Source: Scytalidium lignicola (Eukaryota > Ascomycota > Leotiomycetes). From it: a stretch of DNA of 25,507 nucleotides. The translations under genes were made by a program, and so were the position numbers. Location of the stretch: contig NCSJ02000474.1 in assembly GCA_002812745.2 (NCBI GenBank), forward strand, positions 1 through 25,507. The letters run 5' to 3'. Below the pieces are notes generated by a model, which ran no database searches, had not been told where the DNA came from, and saw nothing but the letters and a program-made list of their open reading frames with translations. Below are positions 1-10,138 of this stretch, one piece after another (position 1 is the first letter of the stretch; each line of letters opens with the position of its first letter).

Positions 1-210
1 TAATGATTCTTCTTTAAATTAAGTCAATTTAAAGGATTTGGTGTATGTAATTCCTTTTTGAACCCTTCCATGGAATCATGCATTCAATGTATTACAAAGT
101 ATATTGAAATTACATGTTACAGATCAAATTGATTTGATTTGACCATTTTTTAACATGTTTATAACAAGAGCAATCTTTTCTTCTTGACTAGCATCCAAAA
201 TTCTGGCCAT
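1..210 (-). pseudogene. pogo/Fot-type transposase, N-terminal fragment, runs off left edge
   Basis: Read on the minus strand from an ATG at 210, the product begins MARILDASQEEKIALVINML and continues KNGQIKSI. This is the usual opening of fungal pogo-type (Tc1/mariner superfamily) transposases, which carry an N-terminal Psq-like helix-turn-helix. The frame then meets TGA where the family normally has Arg after 'SI'. Past it the frame still reads helix-turn-helix-like residues (FNI, NTL, RFHG), with a second TGA again at a likely Arg position. Both stops fit CGA-to-TGA transitions, the kind made by repeat-induced point mutation. The rest of the transposase lies outside the window. The GC-rich stretch at about 270-325, just upstream of the ATG, may belong to the element's terminal repeat, but the other end cannot be seen. 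Confidence 0.6.
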
Positions 211-344
211 TAGAACGTGTTTTGGTGGAGAAATAAGTAGCTGAAGTTGGTGGTGTTGATAGAATTGATGATTGCGATGGAAAGTGGCCCGGTCGGTGGG
301 GTGGCCCGGTAGACGAGGATTTACGTTAAAATTAACAAAACAAT

Positions 345-432
345 TGTTCCCGCCCATACGCCAATACAGCTCATTCGCTAATGGGCTAGGCCATTGGCCA
401 ACGGTCTAGCCCATACACCAATATGGCCATTT
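345..432 (+). repeat. Left terminal inverted repeat of the integrase-type element
   Basis: These 88 bp match the reverse complement of 2516-2603 without a mismatch. Inside the repeat is an imperfect direct repeat, GCCCATACGCCAATAC and GCCCATACACCAATAT (about 352-367 and 409-424), plus short palindromic blocks such as GGCCATTGGCC. Repeated subterminal motifs are typical transposase binding sites; that role is inferred. Confidence 0.85.
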
Positions 433-2350
433 GCGTATGGGCTAGTTCGCCAGCTAAACTAACAATATTGCCTATAGTATCTACCCTTGCACGCTTCCTT
501 TTGGAGCTAGAATTGGAGCTTTCAGATAGCTCAGTTAAGGCCTTTTCAGTGCGAATTACAAGGCTTGATAGTTGACCACAATCATACTCGTCCTTATGGC
601 AGTGTACAGTATACTCCTTTCCTTCTTTAAAGTAACGACATCTTTTAGTATTGCACTGACCTTTACACTGACACAATATCCTAATTCGTTGACTTGTAGA
701 TGCCTCTTTAACTGCTAAAGTCAACGTAACTTATTTTATGCTTTCTGGAATAATAATATGAGGTTAAAGACTTTGGTCAACTACTTCTAAATCCTTGGTT
801 GGCATAAGACAGTTAATAATTCCTGATTGAGTAATAACCTTATATCTATAAGAGTATGGTTCATCTAATATTCGTCTGAATAATCGTCGATTATCAGTAA
901 TTGTTCTATCTTCTCTTGGAATCTTAATTAAAACAATATCTCTAGTCTTAAAGTGTTGAATATTATAACATTTTGAATACTTTTCCATCATCTTAACTCT
1001 TGCTTTTTAAGTTGATTGTTAAGCTTTTTGAATTATTAGATCACTTGATTAAATTGTTGTAATAATTGTTGTAACCATAGAAGATTCAAATTCAATATTG
1101 GTTTTGGTATCAAACTATTCCTCAGGAGAATTCCTGGCTGACAGAGTAATTCATACATTGATCTCTGAACTTGTTTCAGGGTTAATTCACATAGTAACTT
1201 GAGAATATTGTTATGATTGAATATTAATATTAATTGTTGAATAGTCTTCATGTAATTGAGGATTAATTGGTATATCACTTTGAGTAATAATAATTAGACT
1301 AATTTCTGGACTTAAAACACATATTAGAGGTTAACTCTCATCTTCTTGAGGAACTTCAATAATTATATCTTTACACTTTTGACTGTCCAACTAATCAATA
1401 TATATTCCTTGATCTCTGAATAACAATTCAACTAGTGTACACTTAATTGTTAAGTATTTTTGAGTGTTAATTACAAGTATAACCTTTACTAATCCATTAG
1501 CCTATTCAGTTGAGTTGTTATCCATTTTCCAAGCTCTTATTTTAACTTCAACTACTCCATTTGCTTGTTCAACAAGGCCTTGAGTTTAAGGTGATTTAAG
1601 TTTCTTACTAATTACTTGAATACCATATTTGCATAATAATATAAGGAGTACTCTTTTGAATTCCCTCTTATTATTATATTATATAATTTTGGGTGGTAAA
1701 AAGGCTATAATAAATTGAGTAAATACTTCTGAAATTGACTTTGATTCTTTGCTTTTAAATGTGTATAATTGCGAATATTTAGTGAAATGATCTTTGATAT
1801 GCATAATCCACTTATATTAGCCAGATGGTTTATGTCTCATATCAATCAAATCCACTTGAATACACTCTCAAGCTTAGTCTGAAACAATTAGTTCAAGTAA
1901 AGCTTTAGTTGTACTTGGCTGATTCAAAGCATAAGTTTTACACCTTTTGAGAACTTATTCAACGTCTAAACGCTTGATTCCATAATATTATTACTTAATT
2001 ATTGGCTATACTTTATCTCGGCTAGCATGAAGAAGCTTGATATACTCTTTAACAATAATATCAAAAACCTCATTGTCTTGAACAGCATATCGAGGTTTTG
2101 AATGGTGTAAATTAGGAAGTCGATATAACTTGTTGTTTTTGAGTTCGAATTGAGTGATTGCTCTATGTTTCACATTGCTATCGACTTGGTTTTCTAGTTT
2201 AAGACTTAGATTGTCCAAAAAGATATACATTCTTTGCCAATATTGAGGATTAATCCGTTCTTTATTAACATAACTTTCACTGTAAGTATAATCTTGAAAA
2301 GCAAAGCATACATTGTTAGGGAAAGGGTTTATTGATTCAATTACAGCCAT
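386..2350 (-). pseudogene. Decayed integrase-core (rve) transposase, KRBA2-like
   Basis: Minus-strand conceptual translation gives, in order: an N-terminal region from Met at 2350 containing FELKNNKLYRLPNLHHSKPRY and IVKEYIKLLHASRDKV (2006-2200); an integrase core (about 1900-1560) with KWIMHIKDHFTKYSQLY, FLPPKI and TQGLVEQANGVVEVKIRAWK; a C-terminal part (764-991) with FKTRDIVLIKIPRED; and a Cys-rich tail (386-724) with CQCKGQCNTKRC and CHKDEYDC. Many in-frame stops interrupt it, mostly at Gln or Trp positions. The second catalytic Asp of the core (usual motif CDNGREF) reads YNNKREF, so the DDE triad is lost. Strong AT bias and C/G-to-T/A changes resemble RIP. It was formerly the transposase of the surrounding element and is now inactive. 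Confidence 0.75.
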
Positions 2351-2515
2351 ATTAAGTTTTAACAACTCAAATTCAATTGTACAACAAAAACCAAAGGTGG
2401 AAGAAGTCAAGAAGTAGGAGAAACCTACTTCATTCGAAGCTACACCACTACTTCAAAAAGTGGCTCAAAAAGTGGCCCGAAAAGTGGCCATTTGCGTATG
2501 GGCTAGACCATACGT

Positions 2516-2603
2516 AAATGGCCATATTGGTGTATGGGCTAGACCGTTGGCCAATGGCCTAGCCCATTAGCGAATGAGCTGTATTGGCGTATGGGCGGGA
2601 ACA
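2516..2603 (-). repeat. Right terminal inverted repeat of the integrase-type element
   Basis: This is a perfect 88-bp reverse-complement match to 345-432, followed by CAAT at 2604-2607. Inside it (about 2440-2515) are further copies of the blocks AAAGTGGC and GCGTATGGGCTAGACC, which may be extra subterminal binding motifs. Confidence 0.85.
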
Positions 2604-2607
2604 CAAT

Positions 2608-3377
2608 TAATAATCAAAACATTAATATTATACTAAAAGATTAAAAACTTCAACAATTAAAGTTATAAGTAGAAAGTTTATTATTTGTTAAACGTTAAAA
2701 GATTATTCTTAACTTAAATAACAAGTTTTCTATGATTTACAATATTATAATGACGAAAATAGCTACATCGCCTAAAATAGTTAAATATAAGCTAAAACAG
2801 ACTTAAAAACAATTGATTCGAACGTTTTAATGAACTAAATCAATTGAATTTAATAAGCTTTGTATAAAATTCCAATTAAAATACCTTTGAACAGTGTAGT
2901 ATAGTTAATATATCAATTGAATTGTTAAATATGCTAGTAGTTCGATTTTAAATAGGTGGCGATTATCCGGGGTGGCGCGTTCCTGGTAGACCTGCTTAGG
3001 TGAGCACGTGGCCTTTAGAACCAAGATTAATCGGCTTTTCTTCGGCAGGTGTCATAGAGAAAGCCGAGCAGGAGCTGAGACAACAAGTGTACTTCGATGT
3101 CAATTTTGGAACTCGTAAAATTATTTAATGTAACCTGATATAAGGAGAGTGAAGCTTTGAGCTGTAGGTTCATGTTTAGTTTTCTTAATTTGCTCTCGTA
3201 GAGTTTTAAGATGAATAAAGCTTGTGTTGTGGACCCGTTTGTGTTGCCCTTTGTAAAATACTTAATAACTATAATTCTGTAGTAGGTTTATTGGTGCACG
3301 GGTTGTGCTGGTAGCCCTATTCAAGTCATCCAACATCTTATCTCTTTATATTAAAGGATTGGCAGTATTCTTTAGAT
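2608..3377. other. Intergenic: AT-rich flank, then 3' side of the monooxygenase gene
   Basis: Positions 2608-2940 are very AT-rich with no readable frame. Around 2955-3050 composition turns GC-richer, with GGTGGC and GGGGTGGC blocks that recall the pogo flank at 270-325, but no ends could be paired. The remainder is presumably the 3' UTR and terminator of the minus-strand gene that ends at 3378. Confidence 0.4.
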
Positions 3378-4757
3378 CTACAGGACACTTGTGACTTCTA
3401 ACTCTTTCGACCAAGACTGTGTTTCCGTTGGATGCGAAGCAACTTGGAGTTTCTCTGCCAGATCTTGCAGCAAATCATACTCCATCACCCACCTCATCCT
3501 TTCTCGCACTAAGTCGGGGTTAAATGACTGTTCCCATTGTTCTTCGGGAATATCCGCACTTGCAAGCTTGCCTGCCTCATAACTTGTCTTTGTGATTTTG
3601 TCCGTCCTTGGCTTGCGAAAGTCTTGGAAGAACTGGAATGCGCTGGCTAGGTTGTCTGTTGCCCAATATTGCAAGATCTGCGCGAGAGCAAATCCTGATT
3701 CAATTGCTTGGCAGGCACCCTGACCTAAATTGAACCTTGTGTATTAGTAAAATAACGAGCATTAGTGATGGCCACAATTGGCTGTCATACCTTGGTGTGG
3801 AAGAGTAGAATGAACAGAGTCACCAATGAGAATGATTCCTGATTGTGGATTGCCTTGATCTACTTCGTACCACCTTGGAGTAGGCTCTCGTACATAGAGA
3901 GTCTGCTTTAGAATCTGACCATCCTCAGCACCTTTGCGCAGCCCGTTAATAATCTCCTTCACAGCTCCCGTCCAATCTTTAACATGCTCGTCGAGATCGT
4001 CTACTGGAGCCTTTGCCAACCAACTCTCAGACTTCCAATTGTTTAATGGTTCGGTCATGAAGCCAATTACCCCAACCCTCGCAGTCTTTGACTCGTCATT
4101 CCCAATGGGTAGAGTGAGTATGTGTCTTCGAGGGCCTCGAAAGTTTATTGTTCGTCGAAGCAATGCAGCCGTCTCTGGAGTAAGATCATCGTAAGATACA
4201 TAACCACGGTAAACCATCTGTCCTGAGTAAACAGGGTCGTCACTGAAACCTAGATGTTGTCGTACAACTGACTTAATACCATCACAACCGATAATGATAT
4301 CCGCTTGTGCGACTGATCCATCCTGGAATTTCAGCACGTAGCAATCTGTAGTAGAGTCTCTCTCAATCCCGAGCAATCGCTTTCCTTTAGAGATTATGGC
4401 TTCTGGCACATTTTTCTTGAGCGCATCGAGGAGATGGGCACGGTGTATCTGCCGGGATCGTGGCGAGCCAAATTCATCGATCTGCCCAAGATATTCTCCG
4501 GTGCGGTAATGCCTATATTCCATATAAAGAGGCGGATCCCTCGAAGACTTCCAGAGCATATCCTCTTTGACTCCAAAGGCATCCAGCACGCGGTTGGCAT
4601 TTCGGGTGATGTTCACCCCAGCTCCAACTTCTTTGAATTCCGGCGCAGCCTCGTAGAGATGGACATTTTTCAGCTGCGCGTGTATCGCAGAGTTCATGAA
4701 GGCCACCCCCCCTAGGCCACCTCCAATAACAGCAATCCTCCTGTCTGCAAAACCCAT
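3378..4757 (-). CDS. FAD-dependent monooxygenase, salicylate-hydroxylase-like
   Basis: Two exons, 4757-3791 and 3724-3378, encode 437 aa. The 66-bp intron (3725-3790) starts GTATGA, has a TTACTAATA branch site and ends TTTAG. Splicing is phase 1 and rebuilds the family motif LPHQGQGACQAIESG. The frame is open upstream to 4787 but has no other ATG; 4757 has a good context (A at -3, G at +4) and gives MGFADRRIAVIGGGLGGV, a normal class A flavoprotein start. Motifs: GGGLGG dinucleotide fold at about residues 11-16; IHRAHLLDAL near 105; the DG motif IIGCDGIKSVVR near 155-165; the GD motif IILIGDSVHSTLPHQ before the splice. Length matches salicylate 1-monooxygenases (about 430 aa), which hydroxylate a phenolic acid using FAD and NAD(P)H. 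The true substrate is inferred only. It is divergent from the dioxygenase at 5605. Confidence 0.88.
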
Positions 4758-5604
4758 CCTGGTTGATGGATGGCAGTTGAAAATCAACAGTAAGCCAGCG
4801 TCCGAGGCTTATTATCAATTGCGTGAAGAATGGGGAGCGAGTGTGATCAAGGGATAGGTATGTAAATCTTATCTTAGCCTCCTCGTGTTCTCAACAGTTT
4901 CACTGGGTGTTCTATATTCTCGTCTATACTCGCGACTTGTTAAAGACTTACTATATACCTTGCTAGGTCAAGTGAGTATTCCATTGCATAGTGAAGATGC
5001 AAACCGATTAAAAAGTAGTCATTAGCGAATCTCATCGATGTGAGTGGAGCATCTTTTGGAAAGATAAAAGTCACATAGTGTGAATCCCTGGCCGCACGCA
5101 TACTAAAATTGTTCATTATCCAGCTAACTAATTGTTTTGCGTCTCGCCTGCATAAGGGATGATGACTGTAGTGACATGTTCAATAGGGGGCGATAAGGGA
5201 TTGCCGTTTCAAGAAGTAAAGTGGGGCTCGGACGGAGCTTCACGCGTGTTAATATCGAGATGCTAAGGTTAGAGTTCTAAAGAAGATAGCTTTTATCGCT
5301 CTACGGTGTCCCGTAGAGCGAACATCTCCGTTCACCCTTTAAAGTAAGGGGGGTTCTTTCATTTCAGGTAATGCGGGGTTTAGATAAGGCATCTCTGCTT
5401 GTATATGATAGGTGTCTCGGACTTTTATGGCTACGACGAGCGTATAGGTTGAACTGAACACCATAACTTGGAAAGTGAGAACAAATACAAGTGATATCTA
5501 AGTATCTGCTTAAACTGAATCCATTCAGCAAGGCTAAACTTCTCCCAAGCACTACTTGGTCAACTACTATCTATATCTAGACATAACTAATTTAGTTTTC
5601 TAAA
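4758..5604. promoter_or_regulatory. Divergent promoter region of monooxygenase and dioxygenase
   Basis: This 847-bp interval separates the start codons of two divergent oxidoreductase genes, so it must hold both promoters. No convincing reading frame is present. The outstanding element is the dyad at 5296-5321, listed separately. An AT-rich CTATATCTAGACATAACTAA stretch lies about 25-45 bp before the dioxygenase ATG. Confidence 0.6.
5296..5321. promoter_or_regulatory. 11-bp perfect dyad containing CGG-N4-CCG
   Basis: TCGCTCTACGG and CCGTAGAGCGA are perfect inverted arms separated by TGTC. Inverted CGG triplets with a fixed spacer are the classic binding form of Zn2Cys6 dimers, and the flanking arms are also palindromic. 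The site lies 284 bp before the dioxygenase ATG and about 540 bp before the monooxygenase ATG. A cruciform or RNA hairpin role is an alternative. Binding is inferred. Confidence 0.5.
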
Positions 5605-6728
5605 ATGACTGACAAAAGATTTCCCTTTCCTATCATATCTTTCGGACCTTTTTTGAATGGCACCAAAGAAGAACAAGAAGCCACAGCTAAACAGTTGTAC
5701 GATGCTTTCCACAACTTTGGATGGGTTTATCTTAGAGACTTTGGAATATCCCAGGATGAGATTGATGAATCATTCAGATACGTATGCTCGTCGCTTTCCT
5801 AACTATAGCACTCAATTAATAGTAAAATCATAAAGAGTGAGAAATTTTTTGCTATGTCAATGGAAGAGAAGATGAAGATCAAAGTTACGTCACCAACCTA
5901 TAGCCAAGGCTACACGCCTGATGGGGTAGAAAGAATCCAGAGCGGGAAAAGCCATAAGGAGTGTTACGAGCACCGACGCATCGACAATAGTAACTGCCCT
6001 CCAGCTAGTGAGGCAGATGGCTTCAGAGAATTTGCCGACGGCTTCTATCAGGTGAGCTTGATCCTGGCACTGGCAACAAATATCCCATTGGAGCAATCAC
6101 GTTAATAAGACTACAGAAATGCTTCACGCTCGCAGCCGAAGTGCTTCGGGCGCTTTGTATGGTTCTCGGTATCTCAGACTCGTACTTCGACGATAAGCTC
6201 GAGAAGGCCGACCCTCAGCTGCGCTTCTTGAGATACATGCCCATCACAAAGGCGACTCTAGAAGAGCCTGGCAACTTTCGCATCAGCCCGCACACTGATT
6301 ATGGCCTTTGCACTCTACTATTCCAGGACCAGGTTGGTGGGCTAGAGATAGACCGTTTCCACACTGGCGAATTTCTGGCTGCAACTCGGCTCAAGGGGAC
6401 CTGCATCATCAATGTGGCTGATCTTCTCCAGCGTCTATCTAACGATAAGCTCAAATCGACAAGACACCGGGTTGCGAAGCCCATGATTGCTCCTGAGGTC
6501 CTAGAGAAGATGGCGCCAACTGATCTGTTGCCCGCGAGATACTCGACAGTTTTTTTCGTTCACCCTGACCCAGCTACGACAATCACACCCATTGTTGCAG
6601 AAGGTGAAAAGTGCAAGTATGAGCCGGTGAATGCAGGAAAGTGGAGGACTATGATTCATAGCCAGGCATATGGTTTAGACGTCCCAGAGAGTGAGAAGTT
6701 GGCGGTGGCCGTTCAACGAGTCTACTAA
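5605..6728 (+). CDS. 2-oxoglutarate/Fe(II)-dependent dioxygenase (isopenicillin-N-synthase-like fold)
   Basis: Three exons (5605-5781, 5836-6051, 6117-6728) encode 334 aa. Both introns are phase 0: 54 bp (GTATGC, branch CTAAC) and 65 bp (GTGAGC...CTACAG). Joining gives DESFRYSEKFFAMSMEEK and ADGFYQKCFTLAAEVL, normal for the family. The N-terminal DIOX_N part (FPIISFGPFLNG, FHNFGWVYLRDFGI) is followed by the double-stranded beta-helix with iron ligands H190-x-D192 (SPHTDYGL) and H248 (KSTRHRV), and the 2-oxoglutarate-binding R272-x-S274 (ARYSTVFF). All catalytic residues are present, so the enzyme should work. Soluble, no signal peptide. The substrate is unknown; divergent pairing with a salicylate-hydroxylase-like enzyme suggests an aromatic or other small-molecule pathway. 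Confidence 0.88.
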
Positions 6729-6787
6729 ATGAAAGATATAATATAATCTCGAATAACATCATATTTCAATTCCATGTGAATTTTCTC

Positions 6788-6793
6788 AATAAA
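6788..6793 (+). terminator. Candidate polyadenylation signal of the dioxygenase gene
   Basis: AATAAA lies 60 bp after the stop codon in AT-rich sequence, a usual place for a fungal poly(A) signal. Confidence 0.35.
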
Positions 6794-7641
6794 CAGAAGC
6801 AATATAACAGCTCCGAGCTAGAACAAATCTTTTAAGTTTATATTTTTTTACCACTCATTCAAAGAAAACTATCATAGAGGGACGGGAAACGATGGAGTCC
6901 ATATTAGCACCATAACACACTATTATCAACAACATGATACATATCTGACGTGGGAGTTAAAAGGACAATCCTATTATATTGTATCACGTTCTAAATCGCC
7001 TGTACTTAGGAGAAACTTGTTCAATTGGGTACGGTGTTGACAGAACTGGGAACCGGAAGACAAGTATGATGATTGTGCGCGATATAGATTACTTTATATA
7101 AGAATGAAGAGATCATTTCCAGGCTCATGTTTAGGGAAATAAGCATTTTTGATATCTATACTTGCGTGAAGTAGATTTTGAGACCTTTGCTTTTGCAGCT
7201 CCTTAGAATTTATATCAGGCTACAACTGGCCGTAAATAGATTTGTTTTCTGGCTTTCACTTTGAATTTTAAACATTCATGTTGGCAAACGGAGATCAAAC
7301 ATTAATTTAACATTATCAAGCTATTGATATTATTTATACGAGCAAATGAATAAGCACTCTTTCCAAAATTGAGTTAAATTGCGTATTTGTGACTTCCCCC
7401 GCCTCGATATTCGGCCGTTCTGTGTTACCGTCTAGAACTGCATAAGTAGGGTTAGACGAGCGAGCCAGTTCAAACAGCAGGCACAAGGCAGCTTTGGAAA
7501 TATGTGGTAATGAGGACCGTCCCTAACTTTGATAGCTAGTTTGTGGTAAAGGCTAGGAGAATAGGTTTAGATCTTAAGGTTGGTCCCACCACAGCCTTGG
7601 TTACGTGTGCAAGAATGATAGTGATCCTAACGGCAAAACCA
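6794..7641. other. Intergenic, no gene seen
   Basis: AT-rich sequence between the dioxygenase and the Tc1 element. Short open stretches exist in several frames, but none shows a family motif or splice-supported continuation. Confidence 0.4.
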
Positions 7642-8992
7642 TACAGTGGGTACCGTTAATAATCCGTGATTTTCGCGAATTTTCGCGTTTACGCGACTTG
7701 CAACTCTACACACTCATTTTTGAATTGAATTCAATGAATACTCCACGACGTCCTTTGGGCGAGATAAACCAGAATATTGTTCCTTTAAGGACCTTTCTCC
7801 ATATACCAGAGGTAAAATTGTTGGGAAGGCTGAGGAAGGTAGTATTGTAGCTCAAATCGCTAGGGACCTCAAGATATTATATTCTACAGTTCAAGACATC
7901 ATAAACAAAGTACATTTGTGCAATAATGGCAAATCCAAACCACGTCCAGGTCGGCCAGATAAATATTCAGAGCGATTTAAGCGTAGGCTTGTAAACTTTG
8001 TTCGAAAAGAGCTCAAATCGTCCATGGCCAAGATTCGAAAGCATATAAGTGTTAAAATTTCCAATGGAGCTATAGTTTGCATTCTAGAAGCTGTAAGGAT
8101 CTGGCATTAGAAGTGCAAAAAACGACTATACTTTACTGATAAAGTGGCAGCAAAAAGGCTTGTATGGTGTGTAGCACGAAAGGGGTAGAGCAAGTCTGAC
8201 TTTTATCAATACATTTTTACAGACGAGTGTTTAGCTAAGCAAGGAGCAGGCAAAGCAGTTGAGTAAGCATGGTGTTAGCCAGCTTAAAAATGGAGTAAAG
8301 ATATAGTAACAACTTTTAAAAAGGGCAAGGACATATTTATCATGGTTTGGGCTGCTATTTGGTATAAAGATAGCAAGGTTCACAAGTTTGAATTGCATAT
8401 TTTGGAAAGAGATTTTGAGTCCAAGAAATATGGGTATACTGCCAACTTATATATTGAAGTACTTGAGCAACAATTGCCTTAGATCTGGGAACCAGGCATG
8501 ATATTTATGCAGGATAATGCTCTAATCCACTGTGCAAATAAGACTCTTAAATGGTTTGAGGATATGGCTATACCATTGGTTGACTGGCCTTCATATTCCC
8601 CAGATTTGAACCCTATTGAGCACGTGTGGTGGCACCTTAAAGCAAAGGTTTTGAAGATACATCCTGAACTTAAGGATTTAGGTAGTGGTGAGGAGGCTAA
8701 AGAGGCTTTGGAGGATGCCTTAATTGAGGCTTGGGAGCTTATAGATGATGGTATAATTGAGGCCTGTTTGGAGAGTATGTGTAGGAGACGTGATGTGGTT
8801 ATTGCAGCAAAAGGATGGTATACAAAGTACTAGGCATTCCAGAAAATTGGCATACTAAAAATTGACTAATTTAAATTATTATGTATGTGTTTTAGGGCAA
8901 AATAAATTATGGTTGTTGATTGGTGAGTATTTTTGTGGTAGGTGGCAAGAGTACTTTTTGATGCTCACGGATTATTAATGTAAAGTACTGTA
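7642..8992 (+). mobile_element. Tc1/mariner-type transposon relic with both ends
   Basis: The left end reads TACAGT at 7642 and the right end ACTGTA at 8987-8992. This is the standard CAGT...ACTG Tc1 end inside a duplicated TA target (7642-7643, 8991-8992). The first 28 bp of the ends pair with mismatches only at positions 7-9, 11, 12 and 14, including a shared block TTAATAATCCGTGA. The element is 1,347 bp without the TAs. Its transposase gene is broken, so it cannot move by itself. Confidence 0.8.
7734..8833 (+). pseudogene. Broken Tc1-type DD34E transposase
   Basis: The ATG at 7734 opens MNTPRRPLGEINQN. A frameshift near 7805-7815 moves the frame to RGKIVGKAEEGSIVAQIARD, the helix-turn-helix region, followed by PRPGRPDKYSERFKRRL. 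Stops (TAG, TAA) interrupt the middle. The catalytic core is readable: first Asp in YIFTDECL (about 8220), second Asp in MQDNALIH (8507), and Glu in SPDLNPIEHVW (about 8610-8640), with 34 residues between the second Asp and the Glu, the Tc1 spacing. The C-terminus ends AKGWYTKY before TAG. Some stops fit CAG-to-TAG change (for example LP*IWEP). Catalytic residues are intact, but the frame is not. Confidence 0.8.
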
Positions 8993-10138
8993 CAAGGAAT
9001 ACTACTAGGAAGCAAGCTAAGCAGACGATAGTAAATTGAATATATAAAAACCTGGTATGCGGTACTCGTTAGTGTATACTTTCTTTGCTATTACCATATA
9101 CTGCATTCCCCCCCCTCCTTCAATGCCTTGGTGTCAACTGTAATATATTGTATGTACCGTACCATTCTTGGCGGGTTTTCCAATTGATTCGTCATTTGTT
9201 AATAAATTCCCAATAAGCTATAGCACCACCACTCTTGATTCTAGAGATTGCAATATTTGTTCTACAGTAGCCCGTTCATGAATATTTCAATTCCACATTC
9301 GTCCAAGGTAGAACCATCCTTTGCCGACTAGCCCATCGAATCAAATAGCCACATGGGACAAGCCTCTACTATCCGACAATTTCATTTGACCATATGCACA
9401 CCAAAGTTAATCCCCACGTTATCGGAACAGTGGCTGGTGGTGGATGAGGTCCAGATGCCAAACGTGCCAAATTACCTTTGTTATGACCGAGTTTCTAGTT
9501 TCTAAGGTAGGCTTGCATACATAGTTGTTGCATTCAAAATACCGTATTCCCTCACGATGTAGATGCTTAGCCATTGATTGGATTTATTCATGGTGGCCTG
9601 CTATCGAGCGGAACGCCATCTCCCATACTCGGATGGCTCCGTGGTAGCACAATCCCATGTGATAATGCTATTTTTGTTTGATTGAATGTTTCTTCTCATG
9701 TAAACAGCGCTGGTGATATCCTGCATGACAGACCAGTTAAGGCAGGTACTACTGTGTTTAGAAGTATACATGATTCGTCCGCAATCGCGAATTTAACGGC
9801 AAAACTTCAATGCGAGGTTACTAGAGTACTTTTAATCAGTGCGGTGGGGAGGTCGGACTTTTGGGGGTTTCTGTTACTTCTAAACTGGGTGCATTAGAAA
9901 ATGCTGCAGCAGAGGAATAGCAGAGTATCAACAGTCCAATAAGAAGTATAGTTTTGGCACTGGGTAGAGTTATCTCACAAGACTTTTATATAAAGTAAAG
10001 TAATTGCCCATCTTGTTCGCTACTGGATGAGCCTTTCTTTGTGCGCCTTGTGTATATTAGCATATACTTAAAGGAATAAGATATCTTAACTCATATTATT
10101 GTCATAAAAGCTAGACTACTACTCCGTTATGATGTTCA
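8993..10138. other. Intergenic, no reliable gene
   Basis: About 1.15 kb. A minus-strand frame across roughly 9220-9690 and a 71-codon plus frame at 9682 were translated. Neither has a recognised motif, and stop frequency is about what chance predicts. It may contain an old, unrecognisable relic. Confidence 0.35.

Larger units (their letters stand above)
345..2603 (-). mobile_element. Integrase-type cut-and-paste DNA transposon (Ginger/KRBA2-like), complete ends
   Basis: The element is 2,259 bp, oriented with its gene on the minus strand. Its ends start TGTTCCCGCC and finish GGCGGGAACA. Positions 345-432 and 2603-2516 are perfect inverted repeats (88 bp), and similarity continues to about 445 with a few mismatches. 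CAAT occurs immediately outside both ends (341-344 and 2604-2607), consistent with a 4-bp target-site duplication. TGT-type ends, a 4-bp duplication and an integrase-like (rve) transposase are the described hallmarks of Ginger-type elements. The internal gene is dead. The element sits next to a pogo relic and may have inserted in or beside its 5' end. Confidence 0.8.

Noticed and set aside
4758..4787. Ten-residue N-terminal extension of the monooxygenase
   Set aside because: The upstream initiation codon would be TTG, while the ATG at 4757 has a good context and gives the usual N-terminus.
5364..5552. 62-codon minus frame in the divergent promoter
   Set aside because: No motif and no conservation clue; best taken as chance.
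9220..9690. Minus-strand frame with protein-like stretches (for example WHVWHLDLIHHQPLF)
   Set aside because: About six stops in 155 codons is what chance gives, and no family motif could be named.
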